Positions 5,978 to 13,237 of a stretch of DNA of 29,264 nt are shown piece after piece. The stretch is from the NCBI GenBank assembly GCA_023440865.1, contig JAEXRM010000089.1, positions 1 to 29,264 on the forward strand, in the 5' to 3' direction. Numbering within the stretch: position 1 is the first letter of the stretch; each line of letters begins with the position of its first letter. The position numbers were made by a program, and so were the translations under genes. The notes beneath the pieces were generated by a model. The model was given only the letters and a program-made list of their open reading frames with translations, had not been told where the DNA came from and searched no databases. The stretch is from Bacillota bacterium (lineage in GTDB: Bacteria > Bacillota > Clostridia > DSM-8532).

Positions 5978-7345
5978 ATGAGCAACCCGAACATGAGCCA
6001 CCCGCACACAACTCTTGTGACACCCGCAGCCACCCATGTTCCCATGACGCTCGCGCTTCTGGCCGGGCATCATGCCACGCACCCCGACGAACCCGTCACT
6101 GTCAAAGGCATGGTGCACCGCATCCGACCGATGAGCGGGTTCTCGTTTCTCGTGCTGCGCACCGAACGGGAACTCGTGCAGTGCGTCGCGGACCATGAAC
6201 TCGTATCGGTCGACGAAGTGACCGAGGGGGCGACCGTCGCCGCAACCGGTCTGGTGCATGTGGATCCGAACAGCCGCAGCGGGCCGGAGATCCAGCTGCG
6301 TTCGCTGGAAATCCTGTCGCGGCCGGCGGCGGAAATGCCGTTCGTCCTCGGCAAGAAGAAGCTCGACATTTCACCCGAAACGAACCTTGATCATCGCTCG
6401 ATCGCCCTGCGACACCCGCTGGAACGGGCGCGCTTCCGCATCCAGGAAGGCATCGGCCGCAGCTTCCGCGACTGGTTCATCGGGCAGGGCTTCACCGAGA
6501 TCCACACCCCGAAGATCGTTTTTGCCGGTGCCGAGGGTGGCGCGAACATCTTCCGCCTCGACTACTTCGGCCGCGAGGTGTATCTGGCCCAGAGCCCGCA
6601 GTTCTACAAGCAGGCCATGGTCGGGGTCTTCGGGCGCGTCTTCGAGGTCGGCGCCGTCTACCGGGCCGAGAAGCACAGCACCTCGCGGCATCTGAACGAA
6701 TACATCGGCCTGGACATCGAGATGGGACCGATCGATTCCTTTGAGGATGTGATGCGCGAGGAGGCCGGATGGCTCGGGCGCATGATGCCGTTCCTGGCGG
6801 AGACGTATGCGGCGGAGCTGGACATGCTGGGCGCAAAGCTGCCGGATGTTTCCGGGGGCATCCCCGCGATCCGGTTCGCCGAGGCAAAGGCACTTGCAGC
6901 CAGGACGCTCGGGAATGCGTCCCTCGAGGACCGCGACGACTTGTCTCCGGACGAGGAGGTGGCCATCTGCAAGGCCGTCTTCAAGCAGACCGGCAGCGAG
7001 TTCGTCTTTGTCACGCATTATCCGACCGCGAAGCGCCCCTTCTACGCCATGGAGGATCCGGACGCGCCGGAGACGACGTTCAGCTTCGATCTGCTGTTCC
7101 GCGGTTTGGAAGTGACCACGGGCGGGCAGCGCATCCATGACTGGCAGGCGCAGGTCGCCAAGATGGAACACCGGGGCATGAATCCGGATCTGTTCGAGTC
7201 CTACCTGCAGATCCACAAGTACGGCATGCCGCCGCATGGCGGCTTCGGCGCCGGACTCGAGCGGCTGACGATGAAGCTGCTCGACCTGCCGAACGTCCGC
7301 ATGACCTCCCTGTACCCCCGCGACCTCACCCGGGTCACGCCCTGA
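5978..7345 (+). CDS. aspS: Aspartyl-tRNA synthetase, archaeal-type (AspRS2)
   Basis: This class II synthetase of 455 aa charges tRNA-Asp. An N-terminal OB anticodon-binding domain (~35-115) precedes the catalytic core: FTEIHTPKIV (motif 1 region, ~172-182), VGAVYRAEKHSTSRHLNEY (motif 2, ~224-242), and GAGLERL (motif 3, R429), ending in the archaeal-style YPRDLTRVTP. The GAD insertion and ~590-aa length of the standard bacterial enzyme are absent. In the OB fold GMVHRI places His47 where discriminating archaeal enzymes have a Trp (Trp26 of Thermococcus numbering, from memory); His there is found in non-discriminating enzymes that also make Asp-tRNA-Asn. The second diagnostic position is Ser99/Arg100, which is not decisive. 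GGAGGAG lies upstream of the ATG. Expression is controlled by the T-box. No gatCAB is in the window. Confidence 0.93.
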   Translation: MSNPNMSHPHTTLVTPAATHVPMTLALLAGHHATHPDEPVTVKGMVHRIRPMSGFSFLVLRTERELVQCVADHELVSVDEVTEGATVAATGLVHVDPNSRSGPEIQLRSLEILSRPAAEMPFVLGKKKLDISPETNLDHRSIALRHPLERARFRIQEGIGRSFRDWFIGQGFTEIHTPKIVFAGAEGGANIFRLDYFGREVYLAQSPQFYKQAMVGVFGRVFEVGAVYRAEKHSTSRHLNEYIGLDIEMGPIDSFEDVMREEAGWLGRMMPFLAETYAAELDMLGAKLPDVSGGIPAIRFAEAKALAARTLGNASLEDRDDLSPDEEVAICKAVFKQTGSEFVFVTHYPTAKRPFYAMEDPDAPETTFSFDLLFRGLEVTTGGQRIHDWQAQVAKMEHRGMNPDLFESYLQIHKYGMPPHGGFGAGLERLTMKLLDLPNVRMTSLYPRDLTRVTP

Positions 7346-7348
7346 GGC

Positions 7349-7375
7349 GCCGGAAAGGAACTACCGGCTCTTTTT
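7349..7375 (+). terminator. Rho-independent terminator of aspS
   Basis: GCCGG (7349-7353) pairs with CCGGC (7364-7368) around a 10-base loop, followed by TCTTTTT (7369-7375). The left arm begins four bases after the aspS stop codon. The stem is short but the T-run is good. Confidence 0.6.
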
Positions 7376-7376
7376 C

Positions 7377-7407
7377 AAAACGGAATGGCGAGTCTGGCCA
7401 TTCCGTT
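7377..7407 (-). terminator. Terminator of the ABC exporter gene (possibly bidirectional)
   Basis: AACGGAATGGC (7379-7389) and GCCATTCCGTT (7397-7407) form a perfect 11-bp stem with a 7-base loop. Read on the minus strand the stem runs directly into TTTTG (7377-7380), about 60 bases after the exporter stop codon. Confidence 0.75.
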
Positions 7408-7465
7408 CTGAAATCCATAGAGCAGGTTGTTTCTTTCCAAGCCTGAGGCGCCGGAAAGGAATTCC

Positions 7466-9214
7466 CTACTGCGCCAGCTCCTCCAGCGCGCTGAACTGCA
7501 CCCGGCACAGCTGGCTGTAGCGTCCGCCCTGATGGAGCAGCTCGTCATGGGTGCCCGATTCCGCGATCAGGCCGTCCTCGATGACCAGGATGCGGTCCGC
7601 CCGCTTGACGGTCGAGAGCCGGTGTGCAATGACGAGGATGGTGCGCGTGCCGGCGAGCTCCTGGATGGCCTGCTGGATCTTGGCTTCGGTTTCGACATCT
7701 ACGGAGGCGGTCGCCTCGTCGAGAATGAGGATGGGCGTGTCGCGCAGCACCGCACGGGCGATCGAGAGCCGCTGCTTCTGGCCGCCGGAGAGCTTGACGC
7801 CCCGCTCGCCGATCAGGGTGTCGTATCCCTCGGGCAGGGCGGCGATGAAGTCGTCCGCCCGGGCGATGCGCGCGGCGCGCTCGATTTGCTCCCGCGTGGC
7901 TTCGCGGCTGCCGTAGGCGATGTTGTCGGCCACGTTGCCGTTGAACAGGAAGACATCCTGCAGCACGATGCTGATCTGCTCGCGCAGCGACGCGAGTGTC
8001 AGGCCCCGGATGTCCTGTCCGTCAAGCCGGATGGCGCCCGCCACCGGATCGTAAAAGCGCGCCAGCAGGCTGATGATGGTCGTCTTGCCGACACCCGTCG
8101 GGCCGACGAGCGCGATCATCTGCCCCGGTTCCGCCTTGAAATGGATGTCGCGCAGCACGGGTGCGGACGGAATGTAGTGGAACGCCACATGATCGAATTC
8201 GACTTCGCCGCTGAGCCGGTCCACATGCCGGGCGTCCGGGCCGTCGCTGATGTCCGGTTCCGTGTCGAGCACCTCGAACACGCGCTCAGCGCCCGCCAGC
8301 GACATCTGCAGGTCCTCGGCGACGCGGGCGAGCGAGGAGATGGGCTGGTAGAACAGGCTCAGATACAACAGGAAGCCGACGATGTCCGAAACGGCCAGCT
8401 GGCCCTGCAAGGCCAGCCACCCGCCGAATCCGACGACGATGACGGTGCCCATGGAGGAGATCGCCTCGACGGAGGGATGGAACACGGCGCTCAGGCGCAG
8501 GGCGTGCAGGATGGCCGAGGCATAGGAGCCGGCCCGCTTCTCGATGCGCTTGCGCTCCGTGGGCTGCTGGTTGAAGACCTGGATCTCCTTCATGCCGGAG
8601 AGATTGTCCTGCAGGGTGGCGTTGAGGTCGGCCAGCGTCTTCTGGGCCTCCGAGAAGTTCGGCCGGATCTTTTTCGAGAACACGAAGCCGGCCCAGACCA
8701 GGAACGGAACGGGAATGAGGGTGAGCAGCGCCAGCTTGACATTGAGAAAGAACAGGATGGTGGTGACGCCCGCCAGGATGAGGATGTTGGCGGTCATGTC
8801 CGGTACCGTGTGGGCGATGAGGGCCTCGAAGGTGGCCGTGTCGTTGGTCGTGCGCGACATCAGCTGGCCGGTCTGCTTGTCCTGGTAGAACCGCAGCGAC
8901 AGCTTCTGCAGATGGTCGTAGACCACCACGCGCATGTCGGCCACGAGGTTCCAGGCCGCCTTGTGGCTGAGGTAGTTGTTCAGGAACCGGAACACGATCT
9001 TGGCGAGGTAGGTGGCCAGCAGGATGCCCGAGATCGTGAGGATGCGCCGCATGCCGGCCTGTTCGAGCCCTTCGGTCAGCAGGGCGACCAGATCCTTGAT
9101 CAGCCAGGGGCCGAGCAGGTTCAGGGCCGTGATCGCCAACAGGCTGAAGCCGGATACGGCGAGCAGGGGCCAGTAGGGACGTGCATGTCGGATCAGGCGG
9201 ATCATGTGCTTCAT
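7466..9214 (-). CDS. ABC exporter half-transporter (fused membrane and ATPase domains)
   Basis: This 582-aa MsbA/LmrA/BmrA-type half-transporter acts as a dimer in the membrane. Residues ~1-305 form a six-helix exporter domain. The ATPase follows: Walker A GPTGVGKTT (371-379), Q-loop VLQD (417-420), signature LSGGQ (475-479), Walker B ILILDE (495-500) and the H-loop histidine H531 in IAHRLS. All catalytic residues are intact, so a homodimer is possible; there is no second half-transporter beside it. The start is set by GGGAG eight bases before the ATG; a longer open frame upstream (66 codons) has no transporter-like sequence and contains the promoter at 9270-9299. The transported substrate is unknown (lipid, peptide or drug in relatives). 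Confidence 0.92.
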   Translation of the reverse strand: MKHMIRLIRHARPYWPLLAVSGFSLLAITALNLLGPWLIKDLVALLTEGLEQAGMRRILTISGILLATYLAKIVFRFLNNYLSHKAAWNLVADMRVVVYDHLQKLSLRFYQDKQTGQLMSRTTNDTATFEALIAHTVPDMTANILILAGVTTILFFLNVKLALLTLIPVPFLVWAGFVFSKKIRPNFSEAQKTLADLNATLQDNLSGMKEIQVFNQQPTERKRIEKRAGSYASAILHALRLSAVFHPSVEAISSMGTVIVVGFGGWLALQGQLAVSDIVGFLLYLSLFYQPISSLARVAEDLQMSLAGAERVFEVLDTEPDISDGPDARHVDRLSGEVEFDHVAFHYIPSAPVLRDIHFKAEPGQMIALVGPTGVGKTTIISLLARFYDPVAGAIRLDGQDIRGLTLASLREQISIVLQDVFLFNGNVADNIAYGSREATREQIERAARIARADDFIAALPEGYDTLIGERGVKLSGGQKQRLSIARAVLRDTPILILDEATASVDVETEAKIQQAIQELAGTRTILVIAHRLSTVKRADRILVIEDGLIAESGTHDELLHQGGRYSQLCRVQFSALEELAQ

Positions 9215-9269
9215 GGATGTGCTCCCTTGCATGGTGACGTGTCGTGATGCCGGTATCCTGATGCGGTCC

Positions 9270-9299
9270 ATCCTACCATTGCCGCATGACAACGGGCAA
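9270..9299 (-). promoter_or_regulatory. Candidate promoter of the ABC exporter gene
   Basis: On the minus strand TTGCCC (9294-9299) and TAGGAT (9270-9275) are 18 bases apart, about 55 bases before the chosen start codon. This supports the shorter protein start. Confidence 0.55.
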
Positions 9300-9396
9300 T
9301 CGACATTCTTGGTGTCATGCCGGAGGATCTTGTCCGGATGCGTCTGCTGGATCGTGTCGTCCGAAACCGCGACGCCTGATTTCCGTTTTTGGCATG

Positions 9397-9430
9397 AAAA
9401 GAGGTGCCTCATTCATGATGAGACACCTCT
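9397..9430 (-). terminator. Rho-independent terminator after apt
   Basis: AGAGGTG-C-CTCAT (9400-9412) pairs with ATGAG-A-CACCTCT (9418-9430), a 13-bp stem with one mismatch and a 5-base loop. On the minus strand it ends in CTTTTC. It separates apt from the ABC exporter. Confidence 0.8.
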
Positions 9431-9448
9431 GGCTTGGCACGAATCAGG

Positions 9449-9964
9449 CTAGAAGGAGATCAACGCCTTCACCGGAAGGTCGCCCAGCTTCTCACGCCCC
9501 GGGAGGAAACCCAGCTCGATGAAGTACAGCACGCCGACCACGATGCCGCCCACTTCCTCCACCAGCTTGATGTTGGCCTGCGTCGTGCCGCCGGTTGCGA
9601 GCAGGTCGTCCACGATGAGGACACGCTGCCCCGGACGGACGGCGTCGGCGTGCATTTCGAGCACGTCCGTGCCATATTCGAGCCCGTATTCGACGCGAAC
9701 GGTTTTCGCCGGCAGCTTGCCGCGCTTGCGGATGGGCACGAAGCCCTTGCCGTGGGTGTAGGCGAGCGGCATGCCGAAAATGAATCCGCGCGATTCCGGC
9801 CCGACGACAAGGTCGAAGTCGCCGAACGAGCCCATGAGCTCTCCCATGGCGTCAAGTGCGAACTTGAGTGCGGCCGGGTCCTGCAGGACAGTGGTGATGT
9901 CGATGAAGTCGATGCCGGGCTTCGGAAAATCCGGCACGTGGCGCAGTATCTTTTTCAGGTCCAT
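9449..9964 (-). CDS. apt: Adenine phosphoribosyltransferase
   Basis: The enzyme makes AMP from adenine and PRPP in purine salvage, in the cytoplasm. At 171 aa it has the usual length. The PRPP-binding loop VLIVDDLLATGGTT is at 115-128, the family block GPESRGFIFG at 55-64 and the flexible-loop segment RKRGKLP at 79-85, all typical of bacterial Apt. GAAAGAGG precedes the ATG. The gene lies 79 bases downstream of deoD on the same strand and no clear promoter or terminator is seen between them, so the two are probably cotranscribed; DeoD releases adenine that Apt converts to AMP. A terminator follows. Confidence 0.96.
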   Translation of the reverse strand: MDLKKILRHVPDFPKPGIDFIDITTVLQDPAALKFALDAMGELMGSFGDFDLVVGPESRGFIFGMPLAYTHGKGFVPIRKRGKLPAKTVRVEYGLEYGTDVLEMHADAVRPGQRVLIVDDLLATGGTTQANIKLVEEVGGIVVGVLYFIELGFLPGREKLGDLPVKALISF

Positions 9965-10043
9965 GGATGCCTCTTTCTGAACCGCCGTGATCCCTTGTGG
10001 TATCGGCGTCTCAATGAATCGAACGGGATAAGGATGGCGGCGG

Positions 10044-10751
10044 TCAGGCGAGCTCGAGTGCGATCTCCATCATGGAGGTGAAGGTGGTCTGGCGTTCCTC
10101 TGCTGTCGTTGCCTCATGCGTGACCAGCGAGTCGGAGATGGTCAGCAGGCACAACGCGTTCGCACCGGCACGCGCCGCGTTGAGATAGAGAGCGGCGGCT
10201 TCCATCTCGACGCACAGGACCCCCATCTTGGCCCACTGCTTCCATGAGTCGGCATCGTCATCGTAAAACACATCGGATGACAGGATGTTGCCGACCCGTA
10301 CCGGGATGCCCTTGGCGGCGGCAATGTCGGTCGTCTTCCTGAGCAGCGTCCACGAAGCCGTGGGGGCGAAGGTGCCGGGCAGGCCGTACTGGGAAGCGAA
10401 GTTCGAATTCGTGCAGGCGCCCATGCCGACCACGATGTCCCGGATGTGGAGATCGGGCTGCAGGGAGCCGGCCGAGCCGATGCGGATGAGGTTCTTCACG
10501 CCATACCGGTTGATGAGCTCCCAGGAGTAGATGCCGATGGAAGGCATGCCCATGCCGGTTCCCATGACCGAGATGCGGCGCCCCTTGAATTCTCCGGTAA
10601 AGCCCAGCATGCCGCGGGTTTCATTGAACTGGGATACGTTCGAGAGGAAGTTTTCGGCGATGAAGCGCGCCCGGAGCGGATCGCCCGGCAGCAGGATGGT
10701 TTCCGCGATCTGGTTCTTGTCGGTAGCCTGGATGTGCGGAGTGGGTATCAT
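10044..10751 (-). CDS. deoD: Purine nucleoside phosphorylase, DeoD type
   Basis: The enzyme cleaves purine (deoxy)nucleosides with phosphate to the free base and (deoxy)ribose-1-phosphate. At 235 aa it fits the hexameric DeoD family. Seen are TPHIQA near the N-terminus, the phosphate-binding LPGDPLRA (21-28), MGTGMGMPS (63-71), RIGSAGSL (90-97), VEMEAAALY (181-189, nucleoside binding) and TISDS with the catalytic Asp207. The start at MIPTPH matches the family N-terminus and has AAAGGA about a dozen bases before it; 69 further open codons upstream are non-homologous. Just upstream lies a 17-bp tandem repeat. It probably forms a salvage unit with apt. Confidence 0.96.
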   Translation of the reverse strand: MIPTPHIQATDKNQIAETILLPGDPLRARFIAENFLSNVSQFNETRGMLGFTGEFKGRRISVMGTGMGMPSIGIYSWELINRYGVKNLIRIGSAGSLQPDLHIRDIVVGMGACTNSNFASQYGLPGTFAPTASWTLLRKTTDIAAAKGIPVRVGNILSSDVFYDDDADSWKQWAKMGVLCVEMEAAALYLNAARAGANALCLLTISDSLVTHEATTAEERQTTFTSMMEIALELA

Positions 10752-10804
10752 GTGATCATCGTCCTTTCTGGTGGCCGCCGTGCGACATCTCATGCGCCTG
10801 CGGT

Positions 10805-10838
10805 CCGTGTGCCGTTTGGGGCCGTGTGCCGTATGGGG
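10805..10838. repeat. Two tandem 17-bp repeats upstream of deoD
   Basis: CCGTGTGCCGTTTGGGG (10805-10821) is followed directly by the same 17 bases with one T-to-A change (10822-10838). A degenerate third unit (CGGTCTGCCG) begins at 10840. They sit 54-87 bases before the deoD start in the non-coding gap after the VOC gene. They may be protein binding sites or simple slippage duplications. Confidence 0.8.
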
Positions 10839-10902
10839 GCGGTCTGCCGCTCGAGTGGTCATGCCGCACGGGTGCCTTGTGACCAGGGCAGCCCGCAGAT
10901 GG

Positions 10903-11307
10903 TCAGCGGTTGTGGAACAGTTCGATGGACTCTCCGTCGAATCCGTTGAAGAAGCCAATGCGGGCCGGCATGGGCGGCGTGCTGGCGATCACGATGTCCG
11001 TGGGTTCCATCGTAACCACAAGCCCGAACGCGCGCGCCGCGTCAATGACCGCATCGACATCCGCCGCTCGCAGTGCGAGGTGGTAGAAGCCGTTCGCGGG
11101 CGCATCGCCACTGCCGCCGGCAAACACCTCGAGGCATGCGCCGTCACCGGTGTCGAGCATGACGCCGCGTTTGTCGTCCGTCCCCCAGGCGGCGACCTCG
11201 GTGCATCCGAGCACTTCCTTGTACATGGCGACGGACTTGTCGAAATCGCGCACCTTGATGGCGACGTGATGGAATCCGCCGCCACCAAGCATCTTGTTGT
11301 ACCCCAT
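10903..11307 (-). CDS. VOC-superfamily (glyoxalase/bleomycin-resistance fold) protein
   Basis: This 134-aa protein has two beta-alpha-beta-beta-beta modules. Putative metal ligands are at the usual four positions: His13 or His14 in GFHHVAIKV, Glu60 in CLEVF, His76 in FYHLAL and Glu129 in ESIELF. This is the lactoylglutathione lyase-like layout, but many relatives act on other substrates, so no reaction is assigned. A GGGGGGT stretch precedes the ATG; the upstream open frame overlaps the neighbouring epimerase gene and is not homologous. It lies 106 bases downstream of the sugar isomerase/epimerase gene on the same strand, so the two may belong to one sugar-related unit. Confidence 0.85.
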   Translation of the reverse strand: MGYNKMLGGGGFHHVAIKVRDFDKSVAMYKEVLGCTEVAAWGTDDKRGVMLDTGDGACLEVFAGGSGDAPANGFYHLALRAADVDAVIDAARAFGLVVTMEPTDIVIASTPPMPARIGFFNGFDGESIELFHNR

Positions 11308-11413
11308 GGATATTACCCCCCATTGTGTGCTTCCGCACGTTTTCCGATCGATGTGATGCAAATCATGAACGGCAGCAGGCAGACCTGGAACCCGCGCATG
11401 CGCCGGCGTCCCG

Positions 11414-12214
11414 TCAATCCTTGCCCGCCTGCCGGCCTTCGCGAGCCGATGACTCAAGCCGCCGCAGCAGGGCGAGTGCCCGAGGGCCGTCCTCCGCCAG
11501 ACAGTCGGTGGAAGCCTCGATGCTCACGCGTTCGTCATACCCCATGCGGACCAGCATGTCAAAGAAGGCCTGATAAGCGTCCTCGCCCTCGCATGACGGG
11601 TATGCGCGCCCCGTGCTGTTGGCGATGTGGACATGCCGCAGCATGCCCTGCGCACCGGTCAATGATTCGAAGGCATCATCTCCGCGCCTCATGTGGTAGA
11701 AGTCGGCCAGCAGCTTCACATGAGGGTGGTCGACCGCGCGCGTGAGGGCGATGCCTTCCCTCACGGAGAGGACCAGGTTCGTCTCAGCGGCATTCAGCGG
11801 TTCGATGGCGGCCAGGATCCCCAAGGGAGCGGCCGCTTCGCCGATGCGCCGCAGCACGTCCCGGAACTGTTCGGTTCCCTCCTCCAGGGAGACGCCATCA
11901 GGTACCCGCCGCGATCCGCCGCTGCCGATGACGGCGATCCGGACGCCCAGACGGGCGGCGCGTGCGAGTGCGAACGCGATGTACGCCTCGATCGCCGCGG
12001 TGTCGGCCTCAGGGCCTACCAGACGCATTTCCCCGGGAAAGAAGCAGTTCGTGGTTTCCGGCTTGATGCGCGACACGCCGATGCGCGCCGCAAGCGCCTC
12101 GAAATCAGCCTCCGGCATGGCCGTGATGCCGTTGAGGGAGAATTCGGCATAATCGAAACCGGCTGCCTCCACCTCTGAAAGGTTCCTGGGCGAGGTGCAG
12201 ATGCCATAACGCAT
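11414..12214 (-). CDS. Sugar phosphate isomerase/epimerase-like TIM barrel protein
   Basis: This 266-aa protein belongs to the AP-endonuclease-2-like xylose isomerase fold that includes IolE, IolI and tagatose/psicose epimerases. The metal-site residues are visible: Glu138 in AIEPL, Asp171 and His174 in LLADFYHM, His196 in LRHVHIAN and Glu233 in SIEAS. AGGAGG is well placed before the ATG, and a consensus promoter lies at 12253-12281. The substrate is not evident; neighbours include a VOC protein and, divergently, an alpha-mannosidase. It may act on inositol- or ketose-type sugars, but this is only inferred from the family. Confidence 0.86.
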   Translation of the reverse strand: MRYGICTSPRNLSEVEAAGFDYAEFSLNGITAMPEADFEALAARIGVSRIKPETTNCFFPGEMRLVGPEADTAAIEAYIAFALARAARLGVRIAVIGSGGSRRVPDGVSLEEGTEQFRDVLRRIGEAAAPLGILAAIEPLNAAETNLVLSVREGIALTRAVDHPHVKLLADFYHMRRGDDAFESLTGAQGMLRHVHIANSTGRAYPSCEGEDAYQAFFDMLVRMGYDERVSIEASTDCLAEDGPRALALLRRLESSAREGRQAGKD

Positions 12215-12252
12215 GATGTGCCTCCTGCTGCGGCATTGTCGCGACATGCATC

Positions 12253-12281
12253 ATTATAACCTTCCGCGGGAGCGCGGGCAA
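12253..12281 (-). promoter_or_regulatory. Promoter of the epimerase-like gene
   Basis: On the minus strand TTGCCC (12276-12281) and a perfect TATAAT (12253-12258) are 17 bases apart. It lies in the gap after the metallophosphoesterase gene, about 40 bases before the epimerase start, so this gene starts its own transcript. Confidence 0.8.
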
Positions 12282-12304
12282 TCGTTGCCGCGCCGGTCCG
12301 CCCA

Positions 12305-13033
12305 TCATGCCGGCCCGAGCAGGACGGAACATGTGCGCAGCACGCCGTTGTCGAGCTCCAGGAGGCGGTACCCGAAGGCAACGCCGTCCATCTCAAGGCA
12401 CTCCGTGTTCGTTTTCAGTTGTGCGTAGGTGGAAGCGGTGACATACTGCGTGATGTTGCCCGTGTGGATTTCGTGCACGGCATGATAATGGCCGCAGAGA
12501 ATCGAAACCGGGTGGGGCACAGCCAGAAAGAGGTCGCGCAGCGCATCGCGCCCTTCGAGCGGGAACAGCCGGTCCATTGTTGTTCCGCCGCAATCGAGAA
12601 CCGGATGGTGGATGAACACGAGGAGTGGACGGTCGGCGGCGGTGCAGCGGGCGGAGATCCAATCGAGCTGCGCGCTGTCGATGAAGCCTTCGCTCGAATC
12701 GAGATACAGCTGCAGGAAACCATCCGCCGTCACGGCATGACAGCGGACATCCCCGACAAAGAGCTCACGGGCGGCGGGGCGGGTTCGATAGTCCTGCAGG
12801 TTGTCGTGATTGCCCAGCAGCACGCGGCAGGAGATGCCGGCGGAAGAGAGGGTTGAAAACAGCCAGTCGAGTGCCTCCGATTCACCGAGATCCCCGGTCA
12901 GCACCGCCTCGGCGACTCCGCGGCGCGCCAGGTCGGCCAGCACGGCACACAGATGGGCGCGCGTGTCGACGCCATGGGCGATGGCCAACCCGTCGTCGAG
13001 GTGGATGTCGGTCAGGTGCGCGATCCGTCGCAT
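12305..13033 (-). CDS. Calcineurin-like metallophosphoesterase (CpdA/Icc-like)
   Basis: This 242-aa two-metal phosphoesterase has all family blocks in order: D-I-H (Asp9, His11), GDLGES (Asp48), GNHD (74-77), IHHP (His142/His143) and GHYH (181-184). The ordering and length fit the class III cyclic nucleotide phosphodiesterase-like group (CpdA, Icc), but substrates vary from cAMP to phospholipid precursors and cannot be read here. It is divergent from the GH38 gene and shares a ~200-base control region with it. A CTCCGGAGGG stretch precedes the ATG. Confidence 0.88.
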   Translation of the reverse strand: MRRIAHLTDIHLDDGLAIAHGVDTRAHLCAVLADLARRGVAEAVLTGDLGESEALDWLFSTLSSAGISCRVLLGNHDNLQDYRTRPAARELFVGDVRCHAVTADGFLQLYLDSSEGFIDSAQLDWISARCTAADRPLLVFIHHPVLDCGGTTMDRLFPLEGRDALRDLFLAVPHPVSILCGHYHAVHEIHTGNITQYVTASTYAQLKTNTECLEMDGVAFGYRLLELDNGVLRTCSVLLGPA

Positions 13034-13083
13034 GGTGCCCTCCGGAGGGACCGGTTTCGCCCGAATGGAAACCGTTCGTCTTC

Positions 13084-13092
13084 ATCATACCA
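13084..13092 (-). promoter_or_regulatory. Possible extended -10 promoter of the metallophosphoesterase gene
   Basis: The minus strand reads TGGTATGAT about 50 bases before the start codon, the same extended -10 pattern as at 3049-3057. No good -35 is seen (GGTGAA at 17 bases). Confidence 0.4.
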
Positions 13093-13130
13093 TTCCAGAT
13101 GCCGGATTCACCATGCCGAGTGCGAAACCG

Positions 13131-13159
13131 TTGCCAGCACGATGTGCATGATCTATCAT
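13131..13159 (+). promoter_or_regulatory. Promoter of the GH38 alpha-mannosidase gene
   Basis: TTGCCA (13131-13136) and TATCAT (13154-13159) are 17 bases apart, giving a start near 13166 and a ~70-base leader before the ATG. Confidence 0.7.
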
Positions 13160-13199
13160 GTAAAAAGAAAAGACCGGTCAATTGCCGGTGCATGATATA
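13145..13199. promoter_or_regulatory. Repeated and dyad motifs in the mannosidase control region
   Basis: TGCATGATCTA (13145-13155) recurs as TGCATGATATA (13189-13199), 44 bases apart. The first copy is part of a CATGAT-CT-ATCATG dyad (13147-13160) that covers the -10 box. Between them, ACCGG and CCGGT (13173-13177, 13185-13189) flank a CAATTG core. The arrangement looks like operator sites, but no cognate regulator is identified. Confidence 0.4.
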
Positions 13200-13237
13200 G
13201 CAAACCAAACCGGCGCGAGCCGGTCCCAGGAGGCGCC

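Larger units (their letters stand above)
7341..7461. repeat. 20-bp direct repeat flanking the aspS/exporter junction
   Basis: An identical 20-base sequence starting CCTGAGGCGCC and ending GGAAAGGAA occurs at 7341-7360 and 7442-7461, 101 bases apart. The first copy holds the aspS stop codon and the left arm of its terminator; the second lies just beyond the stop of the opposite-strand ABC exporter. Between the copies are both terminator hairpins. The sequences outside the copies do not match. Confidence 0.9.

Noticed and set aside
7341..7461. Miniature transposable element between aspS and the exporter
   Set aside because: There are direct repeats, but no terminal inverted repeats at the ends of the interior and no target-site duplication of a usual size, so I report it only as a direct repeat.
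7427..9247. 606-codon open frame on the plus strand opposite the ABC exporter
   Set aside because: The minus strand carries all ABC motifs; the plus frame has no ribosome binding site and a low-complexity Asp/Gly/Val-rich translation.
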